Source: Salinivirgaceae bacterium
Lineage (GTDB): Bacteria > Bacteroidota > Bacteroidia > Bacteroidales > SZUA-534
Length of the DNA: 53,041 nucleotides
Assembly: GCA_017557785.1 (NCBI GenBank)
Contig: JAFYYA010000132.1
Span: 1-53,041 of the forward strand
Direction of reading: 5' to 3'
The position numbers and the translations under genes were made by a program. The notes beneath the pieces were generated by a model. That model was not told the origin of the DNA. It saw only the letters and a program-made list of their open reading frames with translations, and ran no database searches. Shown piece by piece: positions 17,744-26,203 of the stretch (its first letter is position 1; the number at the start of each line of letters is the position of its first letter).

Positions 17744-18013
17744 AGTTGTGTTTGTTGTAGTTATGTGATTGTAAATATATGTAAATCAAACTATTATTAA
17801 TGTGTTCGCACAAGCGGAACACCCTCAATAAGCAATTAAAAGCACAAACATCTTTGTACCAAAGAAAAAGAAAATTCTCGAAACCTATAATAATCCTGCA
17901 TTTCGAACACGAAAATTTAAACAAACCCCTTCCTATCGAACGTTTTTTTTGTTTTGAACACCCCCCTATTGATAACCTACGCTGTTTGCCGCAAAAACCG
18001 CCACCTAAACCGC

Positions 18014-18021
18014 TAATTTTG
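18014..18021 (+). promoter_or_regulatory. -7 promoter box of the PafA-like gene
   Basis: TAATTTTG matches TAnnTTTG and lies 18 bp before the chosen ATG, which supports that start. A TTTG at 17985 is 25 bp upstream, a little far. Confidence 0.5.
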
Positions 18022-18039
18022 CCTAAAACAACGTTGTTT

Positions 18040-19686
18040 ATGAAAGCAAAAATATTGGCTGTCAGTGCGCTTGCCGCCTTGCTTTTGTCGGGGCCGGCAC
18101 TGATGGCGCAGAAACGCAAAAACATACCATCGGAAAAGCCGCAACTGATTATTGGAATTGTGGTTGAATCGATGCGCTACGACTATATCCACCGCTATTG
18201 GGATAACTTCGGCGAAGGCGGTTTCCGGCGGCTCATTGGCGAAGGCGCGCTCTGCCGGAACGCCAACTACAACTATATGCTTACGCAGACATCGCCTGGC
18301 TACGCAACCATTGCAACAGGCTGTGAACCAATCGTTCACGGTATTGTGAGCGATGCCTGGTATGTTCAACTTCAAGAGAAAAACATTGGGGCGGCATTCG
18401 ACGAGAAAGAGAATCCTGTGGGCGCCGAGATAGAAAAAGCAAACTATTCGCCACGCAACATCCTGACAACCACCTTCACCGACGAACTTAAACTCTTCAG
18501 CAACAACCGCTCGAAGGTTTTCTCGGTGTCGATGAACCCCACAACGGCCGTTCTGCCGGCCGGTCACATTGCCGATGCCGCCTATTGGTTCGACGATGCG
18601 TCAGGACTTTGGGTGACAAGCAGTTACTATGCCGACTCGCTGCCAACGTGGGTTAACGAGTTCAACGGCAAGAAGTTCCCCGATATGTATATCGAAAAAG
18701 ACTGGCTGCCGCTGCTGCCGCCCGAAAAATACCGTGCCGGCTCGGAACGCGGGCAGTCGAAAAGCGCAGGGTTCTCGGGCGACAACGTGCTTGGTAAGAA
18801 AATCAACAGTCTGCTCAAGCGCACAAAGCACTATAGCAAACTGAAATCAAATCCGGCAGGCAACAGCCTTGTTAAGGATTTTTGCGTGAATGCCATTGTG
18901 AATGAAGAACTTGGCCAAGACGATGACACCGACTATCTGAGCATCGCCTTCTCGGCTTCGGCCGATGTGAGCAGCGCCTGCGGACCAAACTCTGTCGAAC
19001 TTGAAGACCTTTACATCCGACTCGACCGCGACTTGGAACATTTTCTGCAGTTTATCGACGAAAATGTGGGCCGCAACAACGTGCTCATCTACCTGACTTC
19101 AGACCATGGCACGTCGTACAATCCGGCTATGCTGCAGGCAAACAACATTCCGGCAGGCACCTTCAACGCCGACCGCGCCGTGATGCTCTTGGGCACCTAT
19201 CTGAACGCCAAATACGACAAAGGCAAATGGGTTTCGGCCTATCATAATAATCAGATTTACCTGAATCACAATCTGATAGAGACTGCTGGGATGAAGGTTG
19301 AAGATTTTGAGCAGGTGGTTTGCAATTTCATGCTGCAGTTTTCGGGTGTGGCTAATGCCATCTCGGCTTCGACCTTAAAATCAACCACTTTCACCGACGG
19401 CATAATGCGGCAAATGCAGAATTCTTTCAATCCGAAACGCTCGGGCGACGTGATTATCTGCCTTGAGCCGGGCTGGATCGCACAAGGCACGGGCGTGAGC
19501 AGTTCAAACTCGGGTTACAACTACGACACCCATGTGCCGCTCTTCTGGTACGGTTGGAAGATTAAGCGCACCCGTCTGAACCAAAACATCGACATCCGCG
19601 ACATTGCCCCTACAATCGCCAATTTCCTTGACATTCCATTCCCGAACGGAACCACTGGAACAGTGATTGAAGGACTGGTGCAGTGA
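18040..19686 (+). CDS. PafA-like alkaline phosphatase superfamily protein with altered metal ligands
   Basis: From the ATG at 18040 the product (548 residues) starts with a signal peptide, MKAKILAVSALAALLLSG ending near LMAQ; the longer frame upstream is basic, not secretory, and overlaps the promoter. The fold is the alkaline phosphatase/nucleotide pyrophosphatase family: VVESMRYDYIHRYWDNFGEGG (given here in part), TQTSPGYATIATG with probable nucleophile Thr84, LTSDHGTSYNP (Asp-His metal ligands) and YDTHVPLFWYG (last His). Compared with the PafA pattern, the first metal-ligand Asp is Glu43, the PGH is PGY, and the DxxxH pair is ADVSSACGPNS, lacking the His. It may be a divergent phosphodiesterase or an inactive relative. 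It ends 2 bp from the convergent Sua5/YciO gene. Confidence 0.82.
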   Translation: MKAKILAVSALAALLLSGPALMAQKRKNIPSEKPQLIIGIVVESMRYDYIHRYWDNFGEGGFRRLIGEGALCRNANYNYMLTQTSPGYATIATGCEPIVHGIVSDAWYVQLQEKNIGAAFDEKENPVGAEIEKANYSPRNILTTTFTDELKLFSNNRSKVFSVSMNPTTAVLPAGHIADAAYWFDDASGLWVTSSYYADSLPTWVNEFNGKKFPDMYIEKDWLPLLPPEKYRAGSERGQSKSAGFSGDNVLGKKINSLLKRTKHYSKLKSNPAGNSLVKDFCVNAIVNEELGQDDDTDYLSIAFSASADVSSACGPNSVELEDLYIRLDRDLEHFLQFIDENVGRNNVLIYLTSDHGTSYNPAMLQANNIPAGTFNADRAVMLLGTYLNAKYDKGKWVSAYHNNQIYLNHNLIETAGMKVEDFEQVVCNFMLQFSGVANAISASTLKSTTFTDGIMRQMQNSFNPKRSGDVIICLEPGWIAQGTGVSSSNSGYNYDTHVPLFWYGWKIKRTRLNQNIDIRDIAPTIANFLDIPFPNGTTGTVIEGLVQ

Positions 19687-19688
19687 TT

Positions 19689-20303
19689 TTAATTGATTTC
19701 GCCCTTTCCTTCACGAATAATCTCAAAATCGTCGGTGGTGCAGTCAACAACCGTAGAAGGCTGATTATCACCATATCCGCCATCGATAACGGCATCAACT
19801 AGACTTCCGTAGCGCTCGTGAATGAGTTCTGGATCGGTGATGTATTCGGTTACTTCGTCTTCATCATCGTGCACCGATGACGACAGCAGCGGCCGGCCTA
19901 GTTCGGCCACAATGCTGCGGATGATATTGTTGTCTGGCACGCGGATGCCCACGGTTTTGCGGCGCGATTTAAATAGTTTCGGGATATTATTATTGGCTTC
20001 GAAAATGAAGGTGAACGGCCCCGGCACATTGTGTTTCAATAGTCGGAAAGCCGAGTTCGACATTGGTTTTGTGTATTCCGAAATCTGACTCAAATCGTTG
20101 AAGATGAACGAAAAATAAGCTTTATCCATATCCAACCCCTGAAGTTTGGCAAGCCGAGCCACCGCTTTAGGCTGCATCATATCGCAACCCACACCGTAGA
20201 TGGTATCGGTTGGATAGATAACAAGCCCGCCATTGTCGATGATTTCGACAATTTTTTTCACTTCGCGCGGGTTCGGATTCTCGGGGTAGATTTTGACAAA
20301 CAT
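19689..20303 (-). CDS. Sua5/YciO/YrdC/YwlC family protein (L-threonylcarbamoyladenylate synthase-like)
   Basis: Family members bind ATP and make threonylcarbamoyl-AMP for the t6A modification of ANN-decoding tRNAs. The sequence shows the family start IVEIIDNGGLVIYPTDTIYGVGCD, the KRxKxxP-like region altered to GLDMDKAYFSFIFNDLSQI, NVPGPFTFIFEANN and TVGIRVPDNNIIRSIV, then RPLLSSSVH. These features and the 204-residue length fit the YciO-like branch, which lacks the C-terminal Sua5 domain; YciO itself has uncertain function, so a t6A role is likely but not certain. It is separated from upp by 3 bp and is probably co-transcribed with it. Confidence 0.85.
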   Translation of the reverse strand: MFVKIYPENPNPREVKKIVEIIDNGGLVIYPTDTIYGVGCDMMQPKAVARLAKLQGLDMDKAYFSFIFNDLSQISEYTKPMSNSAFRLLKHNVPGPFTFIFEANNNIPKLFKSRRKTVGIRVPDNNIIRSIVAELGRPLLSSSVHDDEDEVTEYITDPELIHERYGSLVDAVIDGGYGDNQPSTVVDCTTDDFEIIREGKGEIN

Positions 20304-20306
20304 TTT

Positions 20307-20960
20307 TTATTCCTTTTCGCCAAAGCAAAGGTCGCCCGCATCACCCAAGCCTGGAACAATGTACGATTTTGCAGTCAACTCATCGTCAATGGCGCCGGTC
20401 CAAATGGTGACAGGCTGCCCGGCTACGTTACGTTGCAGATAATCAAGACCTTCTCGGCTCGAAATTACCGACACAATGTGTGTGTGCACGGGCGTTCCTT
20501 TCTTAAGCAGAGCCTGGTAAGCCAACACCATCGATGCGCCGCTGGCCTGCATCGGGTCGACAAGAATCAGGGTTTTGCCGTCGGTTGACGGGCCGGCAAT
20601 ATGGTCGAAACTGATATGGAACGTGCAGCCGTCCTTCTCATACTTGCGGCAAGCCGAAATAAAGGCATTCTCGGCCTTGTCAAATACGTTCAAAAAGCCT
20701 TGGTGGAAGGGCAGCCCGGCACGCAGCACGCTGGCAATCACTGGTTGTGCGGCCAACTGCGGCACTTGCGCCACACCAAGCGGTGTCTGCACTTCGGTTT
20801 GCTTGTATCCTAGTTGCTTGCTTATCTCGTAAGCAAAAATCTGACCTATGCGTTCCATGTTTTTGCGGAAGCGCATGCTGTCTTTCTGAATGTTGCTGTC
20901 GCGCAATTCTGCCATATATTGGTTCAGAATGCTGCTCTGTGCGCCAAGATTTATTACCAT
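20307..20960 (-). CDS. upp: Uracil phosphoribosyltransferase
   Basis: Upp salvages uracil with PRPP to give UMP. The PRPP-binding motif is LILVDPMQASGASM (canonical DPMLATGGS), and VASVLRAGLPFHQGFLNVFDKA supplies the uracil-site/flexible loop region; the end PGLGDAGDLCFGEKE is typical. I start at the ATG at 20958-20960 (MVINLG), which aligns with homologues and gives 217 residues; an in-frame ATG nine codons upstream adds only MYKTEKQTI. It is upstream of the Sua5/YciO gene and divergent from recA. Confidence 0.94.
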   Translation of the reverse strand: MVINLGAQSSILNQYMAELRDSNIQKDSMRFRKNMERIGQIFAYEISKQLGYKQTEVQTPLGVAQVPQLAAQPVIASVLRAGLPFHQGFLNVFDKAENAFISACRKYEKDGCTFHISFDHIAGPSTDGKTLILVDPMQASGASMVLAYQALLKKGTPVHTHIVSVISSREGLDYLQRNVAGQPVTIWTGAIDDELTAKSYIVPGLGDAGDLCFGEKE

Positions 20961-21123
20961 AATCGTCTGTTTTTCAGTTTTATACAAAATGTGCCTTTTC
21001 TTTTTATTTAGGCGATGATAATATTAGCGAAAATTTGGATTGATTGACCGAAAAATTTGAATTTGGCTGTCTAATGACCCGCACAGCCGAAAAGAAATAT
21101 TCCGACATTTTTTCAACTGACTG

Positions 21124-21152
21124 TTTCTTTTACACCTTTTTTTCTACCTTTA
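21124..21152 (+). promoter_or_regulatory. Candidate recA promoter
   Basis: TTTC (21124-21127) and TACCTTTA (21145-21152) resemble the -33/-7 elements with one mismatch each and a 17-bp spacer. I see no convincing LexA-type palindrome. Confidence 0.35.
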
Positions 21153-21187
21153 TCAAATCCGAAAACGAAACTTAAAGCATATATAAA

Positions 21188-22252
21188 ATGGCTAAAGAAC
21201 AAGCAAATACAAGTGCCAACAGCGAAAAGTTGAAAGCCTTGCAACTCACAATCGACAAAATTGAAAAGAACTTTGGCAAAGGTGCCATTATGCGCATGGG
21301 CGACCACGCAATTGAAAATGTTCCGGTTATCTCATCGGGTTCAATAAGTCTCGACTTGGCACTAGGAATTGGCGGATATCCGCGCGGCCGCGTGATTGAA
21401 ATTTTCGGCCCCGAGTCGTCTGGTAAAACAACTTTGGCCATTCATGCTATTGCCGAAGCACAGAAGAATGGCGGAATTGCTGCCTTTATTGATGCCGAGC
21501 ATGCGTTCGACCGTTTTTATGCTGAAAAACTGGGTGTTAACATCAACGAACTGCTGATTTCGCAGCCGGACAACGGCGAGCAGGCTCTTGAAATAGCCGA
21601 CCATCTCATCCGTTCTGGCGCCATTGATATTATTGTCATCGACTCTGTTGCCGCTCTTACACCAAAAGCCGAAATCGAAGGTGAAATGGGCGACTCGAAA
21701 ATGGGCCTTCAGGCGCGTTTGATGTCGCAAGCACTGCGGAAACTGACAGCCAACATCAACAAAACAAATACCTGCTGCATATTTATCAATCAGTTGCGTG
21801 AAAAGATTGGCGTGATGTTTGGTAACCCTGAAACAACAACAGGTGGTAACGCATTGAAATTCTATGCTTCAATCCGCATCGACATTCGCCGCACTTCAAC
21901 GCTGAAAGATGGCGAAGACTCTATCGGTAACCATGTCAAGATTAAAATCGTCAAAAACAAACTTGCCGCACCGTTCCGCAAGGCTGAATTCGACATTATG
22001 TATGGCGAAGGCATCTGCAAGTCGGGCGAACTTGTCGATATGGCTGTTGAACTCAACATTATCAAGAAATCAGGGTCGTGGTTCAGTTATGGTGATACAA
22101 AACTCGGTCAGGGCCGCGATTATGTGCGCCAACTGATGGTCGATAATCAGGAACTTGCTAAGGAAATCGAAACCAAGATTCTTGAAATAATGACAAAGAA
22201 CGATGCACCGTCACTCGAATCAGCCGATGATGACGATATTGTTAAAGACTGA
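21188..22252 (+). CDS. recA: Recombinase RecA
   Basis: RecA forms ATP-dependent filaments on single-stranded DNA for strand exchange, repair and SOS co-protease activity. The Walker A motif is GPESSGKTT (74-82), Walker B is [12 protein letters not shown], and the signature [30 protein letters not shown] is present (given here in separate parts by family knowledge, L2 loop included). The end is acidic ([13 protein letters not shown]), as in other RecAs. At 354 residues it is of normal length. A strong hairpin terminator follows. Confidence 0.98.
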   Translation: MAKEQANTSANSEKLKALQLTIDKIEKNFGKGAIMRMGDHAIENVPVISSGSISLDLALGIGGYPRGRVIEIFGPESSGKTTLAIHAIAEAQKNGGIAAFIDAEHAFDRFYAEKLGVNINELLISQPDNGEQALEIADHLIRSGAIDIIVIDSVAALTPKAEIEGEMGDSKMGLQARLMSQALRKLTANINKTNTCCIFINQLREKIGVMFGNPETTTGGNALKFYASIRIDIRRTSTLKDGEDSIGNHVKIKIVKNKLAAPFRKAEFDIMYGEGICKSGELVDMAVELNIIKKSGSWFSYGDTKLGQGRDYVRQLMVDNQELAKEIETKILEIMTKNDAPSLESADDDDIVKD

Positions 22253-22276
22253 TTTTTCTTTCTTGAATGATTTTGA

Positions 22277-22309
22277 ATTGTGGCGAGATTATTTTCGCCA
22301 CAATTTTTT
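22277..22309 (+). terminator. Intrinsic terminator after recA
   Basis: ATTGTGGCGA (22277-22286) pairs with TCGCCACAAT (22295-22304) around an 8-nt loop and is followed by a T-run. Confidence 0.9.
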
Positions 22310-22357
22310 ATTTTAAGTTTATGTTCAAGTTATTCCTTTTAAATTATTGATGTTTTT

Positions 22358-22660
22358 ATGAATAAAGTTCGCATTACAGCCATTCGACAGACTGTTTACA
22401 GTGATTTGATGGAACAGTATGAGAACCCCATTGAACATAAATGTGATGTAAAAGAAGGACAACAATGGATTTCGGTAGATGGTAGTTGTCCAACAGGTTT
22501 GTGCCCGTCTGCATGGTCTTCAATGCAGCCATTTGTTGAATCCCTTGCAAAGGGAAAAGGTGATTTTTATGACGGGTGGATGAAGAATCCAATGAGTGCA
22601 ATGATAAGCTGTAACGATGGTTTTCGACCTTTCAGTTTCTACATTGAAACCATTGATTAA
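22358..22660 (+). CDS. TIGR04076 family protein
   Basis: This is a 100-residue protein that matches the uncharacterised TIGR04076 family: an N-terminal strand VRITAIRQTVYSDLMEQYE, a central CDVKEGQQW and CPTGLCPSAWSSMQPFVESL, and the terminal SCNDGFRPFSFYIE (canonical C.DG.RPV.F). Four Cys (residues about 29, 44, 49 and 87) are in places where the family keeps Cys, suggesting a metal or redox role, which is unproven. It stands alone between the recA terminator and an AT-rich gap. Confidence 0.75.
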   Translation: MNKVRITAIRQTVYSDLMEQYENPIEHKCDVKEGQQWISVDGSCPTGLCPSAWSSMQPFVESLAKGKGDFYDGWMKNPMSAMISCNDGFRPFSFYIETID

Positions 22661-23329
22661 GACAAAATAGTTCAAGAATTGATTTGATGGCTGTTAATAA
22701 CGGTTTAATATCGAAATATTATATATAATACTCTAACTTGTAGATAAATTAAATTTATTACTTGAATAAATAGTTTAAACACTGGGGTTGATTTTCAATA
22801 CTTTAATATTATGTTAAACTGTTAATAAGATTTTTTGTTCAGTGTTTATAAAATCGAACGTTTTTTTCTTGCAAATAAATTTCAAGCGCTGCATATAAAA
22901 TTTTCTATTTATTCAAATGTTCATTTCGATTTTTTTATTGACTAAAATCAACACCACTCTTGCCTTTTCAACTGTTAACTTTGGTCATGATTTTAGTAAC
23001 TGATGAGTTTTAAACAATTTGTTTATAATGATGCGTACTTGACTGATTATTAAACCGTGCTCATTAATATCAATTGTTAAATAGCAACTCACTTTTTACT
23101 CTTTTTAAAAAATCAAAATTTTTCTGCGTTTTGTTTTGAACGATTTCACAGCCAAATCAACATCATCATCCTTTTTTTTAATCAATAAAAAATATATTTT
23201 ATATGATGTGTGGGGGGATGAGATTTTAAGATTTGGCGCAAAATTTTCAATTTGTTATGACTTTAAAAGTAATTGTTGTTTCTGTTTAATTAGTGCTTGC
23301 CTTTTCTTAATTTCGCAAAAAAATTTTTT
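22661..23329. other. AT-rich intergenic region upstream of nadA
   Basis: About 670 bp, strongly AT-rich, with many stops in all frames. I find no gene, tRNA or terminator. One short purine patch (GTGTGGGGGGATGAG, near 23208) stands out. The small open frame overlapping the nadA start has no coding character. The only functional signal I recognise is the nadA promoter at its right end. Confidence 0.55.
23285..23315 (+). promoter_or_regulatory. Candidate promoter of the nadA-mnmG operon
   Basis: TTTA (23285-23288), a 19-bp spacer and TAATTTCG (23308-23315, one mismatch to TAnnTTTG) lie just 14 bp before the nadA ATG. This would make a nearly leaderless transcript. Confidence 0.45.
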
Positions 23330-24304
23330 ATGGAAACTTCTTTGCTTAATCAAGGTTCAGAAAACCACAGCGTCTTGACCGAAAAAATCAATGCTTTGAA
23401 GAAAAAGAAAAATGCAATCGTTTTAGGTCACTTTTACCAACGGCCTGAAGTGCAGGAAGTTTCTGACTTCATCGGCGACAGTCTGGCACTTGCGCAAAAG
23501 GCGGTCAACACTTCGGCCGACATTATTCTGATGGCTGGTGTGCATTTCATGGCAGAGACTGTCAAACTTCTCAATCCTGACAAGAAGGTTTTGATTCCGT
23601 GCACCGATGCCGGCTGTTCTCTGGCCGATAGTTGCAAAGCAACCGACTTGAAAAAGTTTATTGATGAGAATCCTGGCCACACGGTCATTTCTTATGTGAA
23701 CACAACAAATGAGATAAAGGCTTTGAGCGATATAATTTGTACGTCGTCAAATGCTGTGCAGATTGTCAATAGCCTTCCTACTGACGAAAAGTTAATTTTC
23801 GGTCCCGATAGGAATTTGGGAACATTCGTCAGCAAGCAGACAGGCCGGCAGATGCTGCTGTGGAATGGTGCCTGCCATGTTCATCGCCGTTTTTCGGCAG
23901 CGAGAATTGCTGAACTCAAAAGTAAATATCCTACTGCTTTGGTGCTTGCACATCCTGAATGTCAAGCCGATGTGCTCGATATTTCTGATTTTGTTGGAAG
24001 CACCGCAGCAATCTTGAATTATGTGAAAAACTCTGATTGCAAGCAGTTTATAATTTCAACTGAGCCTGGCATTCTTCATCAGATGCAAAAGTCGAATCCC
24101 GAAAATCAGTTCATCCCTGCCCCACCCGACGATGCGCAGATGTCGTGCAACGAGTGCGAGTATATGAAGATGATAACGCTGGAAAATATTTATCAGGTAC
24201 TTTTGAATGAAAAACCTGAAGTGAAAGTTGATGCTAAGATTCGCGATGCTGCTTTGCGTCCAGTTCAGCGAATGCTCGAAATATCAAGTAAATTAGGAAT
24301 TTAA
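23330..24304 (+). CDS. nadA: Quinolinate synthase
   Basis: NadA condenses iminoaspartate with dihydroxyacetone phosphate to quinolinate in NAD synthesis, using a 4Fe-4S cluster. Visible motifs are LGHFYQRPEVQ (32-42), PCTDAGCSLADSC (90-102), NGACHVHRRF and MSCNECEYMKM; the Cys in the last three are the cluster-ligand regions. I start at the ATG at 23330; an upstream in-frame TTG adds 11 residues and overlaps the promoter box. Length 324 residues is normal. It is the first gene of a ten-gene packed run, with the flippase start 1 bp after its stop; nadB and nadC are not in the window. Confidence 0.95.
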   Translation: METSLLNQGSENHSVLTEKINALKKKKNAIVLGHFYQRPEVQEVSDFIGDSLALAQKAVNTSADIILMAGVHFMAETVKLLNPDKKVLIPCTDAGCSLADSCKATDLKKFIDENPGHTVISYVNTTNEIKALSDIICTSSNAVQIVNSLPTDEKLIFGPDRNLGTFVSKQTGRQMLLWNGACHVHRRFSAARIAELKSKYPTALVLAHPECQADVLDISDFVGSTAAILNYVKNSDCKQFIISTEPGILHQMQKSNPENQFIPAPPDDAQMSCNECEYMKMITLENIYQVLLNEKPEVKVDAKIRDAALRPVQRMLEISSKLGI

Positions 24305-24305
24305 G

Positions 24306-25781
24306 ATGAGTTTCTTCAATAACTTGTTTAAGGGTCTTGCTGGCCAAACGATGATTTACGGTTTGGGCACCATCGTGCCGCGGCTGCTGAATTATCTTTT
24401 GCTGACGCCTTTTTACACTCGAATTTTCACAAAAGCACAGTACGGAACTGTTTCTGAACTTTATGCTTACTCATCGCTTTTGCTTGTGCTGCTCATTCAC
24501 GGAATGGAAACAACCTATTTCCGCTACAGTGTCGACAAAAAAGATGAGCAAAGCACCTTCAATCACGCTATTTTCAGTACTTCTGTTTTTGCTACTGTTT
24601 TTTTGCTTATTGCGCTCATTTTCAAACAAAATATAGCCGAACTTATTAAATATGAGCAAAATGTGAATTACATAGTTTGCTTTGCATTCATTATTTTCTT
24701 CGATGTCATAACGTCGATTCCTTTTGCAAGAATGCGTAATCAGAATCGCGCTCTGAAGTTTTCGATTATTAAACTGATAAATGTTTCAGTTAACATTCTG
24801 CTCAACATATTCTTCTTTGTTGTTTGCCGCGACTCTGAAAATGAGTTGCTTGCATCGTTCTACAATCCTGACATCAATATAGGTTACGCTTTCATAAGCA
24901 ATATGGTGGCTTCAACGGTGACGTTCTTGCTTGTTTTGCCTGAATATCGTAGTTTCCGATTACAGATTTCGTTCCGCAAGTATCTTACAATGCTTAATTA
25001 TACCTGGCCGCTCATCGTAATTGGAATTGCTGGCGTAATCAACGAAGTGTCTGATAAAATTTTTCTTAAGTACCTTTCCGATGGCAGCCTTGTTGCTGAA
25101 GAGCAGGTCGGAATTTATGCAGCCAACTACAAGATTGCCGTCTTGATGACCATTTTCATACAGATGTTCAACTATGCGGCCGAACCTTTCTTTTTCAAAA
25201 AGTCGGTTGCGTCTGATGCCAAAGAGTCGTACCGCATTGTGATGGATTATTTTTCGATTTTCTGTCTTCTCATTTTCCTGATGGTAACAATGTATATCGA
25301 TGTGTTTAAATACTTCATTGGTAGTGAGTTCCACGAAGGTCTTGACATTGTACCTGTTGTTCTTTTGGCTAATATGTTCCTTGGCATTTATTATAACCTT
25401 TCGGTTTGGTACAAAATAAACAACAAGACTTACTGCGGCGCCGTGATTTCCGTTATCGGTATGATTATAACATTAGTAATGAATGTTTTACTGATTCCGC
25501 GAATTGGTTATTGGGGTGCTGCTTTGGCAACCATTGCTTGCTATTTTGTTATGGTTGTTGTGTCTTATTTTTGGGGCCGAAAAGTTTATCCCGTCAACTA
25601 CAATGCAGGAAAAATTATGGCTTACACTGTGGTAGCCATCGCCGTACTTTGTGCACGAAATTATTTCACATTAAGCAATACTTTTGCTTCACTTTCAGTT
25701 AGTACATTGTTTATGCTGTTTTATATTGGCATTTTGTATTATTTTGAGCGGAAAAACATAAAGAAACTATTATGCGTGTAA
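24306..25781 (+). CDS. Oligosaccharide flippase family membrane protein
   Basis: This is a MATE/MOP-superfamily exporter (Wzx/RfbX type) that should flip a lipid-linked saccharide across the inner membrane. It has about 12-14 hydrophobic helices over 491 residues, beginning [20 protein letters not shown], followed by [21 protein letters not shown], which is typical of the polysaccharide synthesis subfamily, and a C-terminal hydrophobic pair ending [20 protein letters not shown]. In Bacteroidetes a homologue usually lies just before dut, as here, which suggests a conserved cell-envelope substrate rather than a variable capsule. Its end overlaps dut by 10 bp. The substrate is unknown. Confidence 0.88.
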   Translation: MSFFNNLFKGLAGQTMIYGLGTIVPRLLNYLLLTPFYTRIFTKAQYGTVSELYAYSSLLLVLLIHGMETTYFRYSVDKKDEQSTFNHAIFSTSVFATVFLLIALIFKQNIAELIKYEQNVNYIVCFAFIIFFDVITSIPFARMRNQNRALKFSIIKLINVSVNILLNIFFFVVCRDSENELLASFYNPDINIGYAFISNMVASTVTFLLVLPEYRSFRLQISFRKYLTMLNYTWPLIVIGIAGVINEVSDKIFLKYLSDGSLVAEEQVGIYAANYKIAVLMTIFIQMFNYAAEPFFFKKSVASDAKESYRIVMDYFSIFCLLIFLMVTMYIDVFKYFIGSEFHEGLDIVPVVLLANMFLGIYYNLSVWYKINNKTYCGAVISVIGMIITLVMNVLLIPRIGYWGAALATIACYFVMVVVSYFWGRKVYPVNYNAGKIMAYTVVAIAVLCARNYFTLSNTFASLSVSTLFMLFYIGILYYFERKNIKKLLCV

Positions 25782-26203
25782 AAATTATAAACAAATCGAA
25801 TAACGCACTGCCTGCTTATGAGACTGCAAGTTCGGCAGGAATGGATTTGCGTGCTTTTATTGATGCAGATGTTGTGCTTAAACCTTTCGAGCGTAAACTC
25901 ATTCCTACCGGTCTTTATATTGAGTTACCCGATGGCTACGAAGCACAGATTCGTCCCCGCAGCGGCCTGGCTATCAAAAGTGGAATTACAGTTCTTAATT
26001 CACCAGGAACCATCGATGCTGATTATCGTGGCGAGATCAAGGTTATTCTAATCAATCTTAGTAATCAAGATTTTACAATAAAGTCAGGCGAGCGCATTTG
26101 TCAAATGGTGATTGCCAAGCACGAAAAGGCAGAGTTTATTGAAGTTGAAGAGATTAGCGAAACAGAACGCGGTGCAGGCGGTTTCGGTCATACAGGAAAG
26201 TAG
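25772..26203 (+). CDS. dut: dUTP diphosphatase
   Basis: Dut hydrolyses dUTP to dUMP, keeping uracil out of DNA and supplying thymidylate synthesis. All five trimeric dUTPase motifs can be seen: AGMDLRA (motif 1), [12 protein letters not shown] (motif 2), [15 protein letters not shown] (motif 3), GERICQMVI (motif 4) and [11 protein letters not shown] (motif 5, where Ser is often found in place of His). Length 143 residues is standard. Its ATG lies within the flippase end, and its stop codon is directly followed by the ATG of the TPR gene. Confidence 0.96.
   Translation: MRVKIINKSNNALPAYETASSAGMDLRAFIDADVVLKPFERKLIPTGLYIELPDGYEAQIRPRSGLAIKSGITVLNSPGTIDADYRGEIKVILINLSNQDFTIKSGERICQMVIAKHEKAEFIEVEEISETERGAGGFGHTGK

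Noticed and set aside
17800-18039. 80-residue N-terminal extension of the PafA-like protein
   Set aside because: It would hide the signal peptide and overlap an exact -7 promoter box; composition is not coding-like.
21100-21187. SOS (LexA) box before recA
   Set aside because: No convincing inverted repeat near the promoter.
23136-23378. 80-codon open frame overlapping the nadA start
   Set aside because: Phe/Leu/Ser-rich from AT-rich DNA, overlaps nadA out of frame and has no family likeness.
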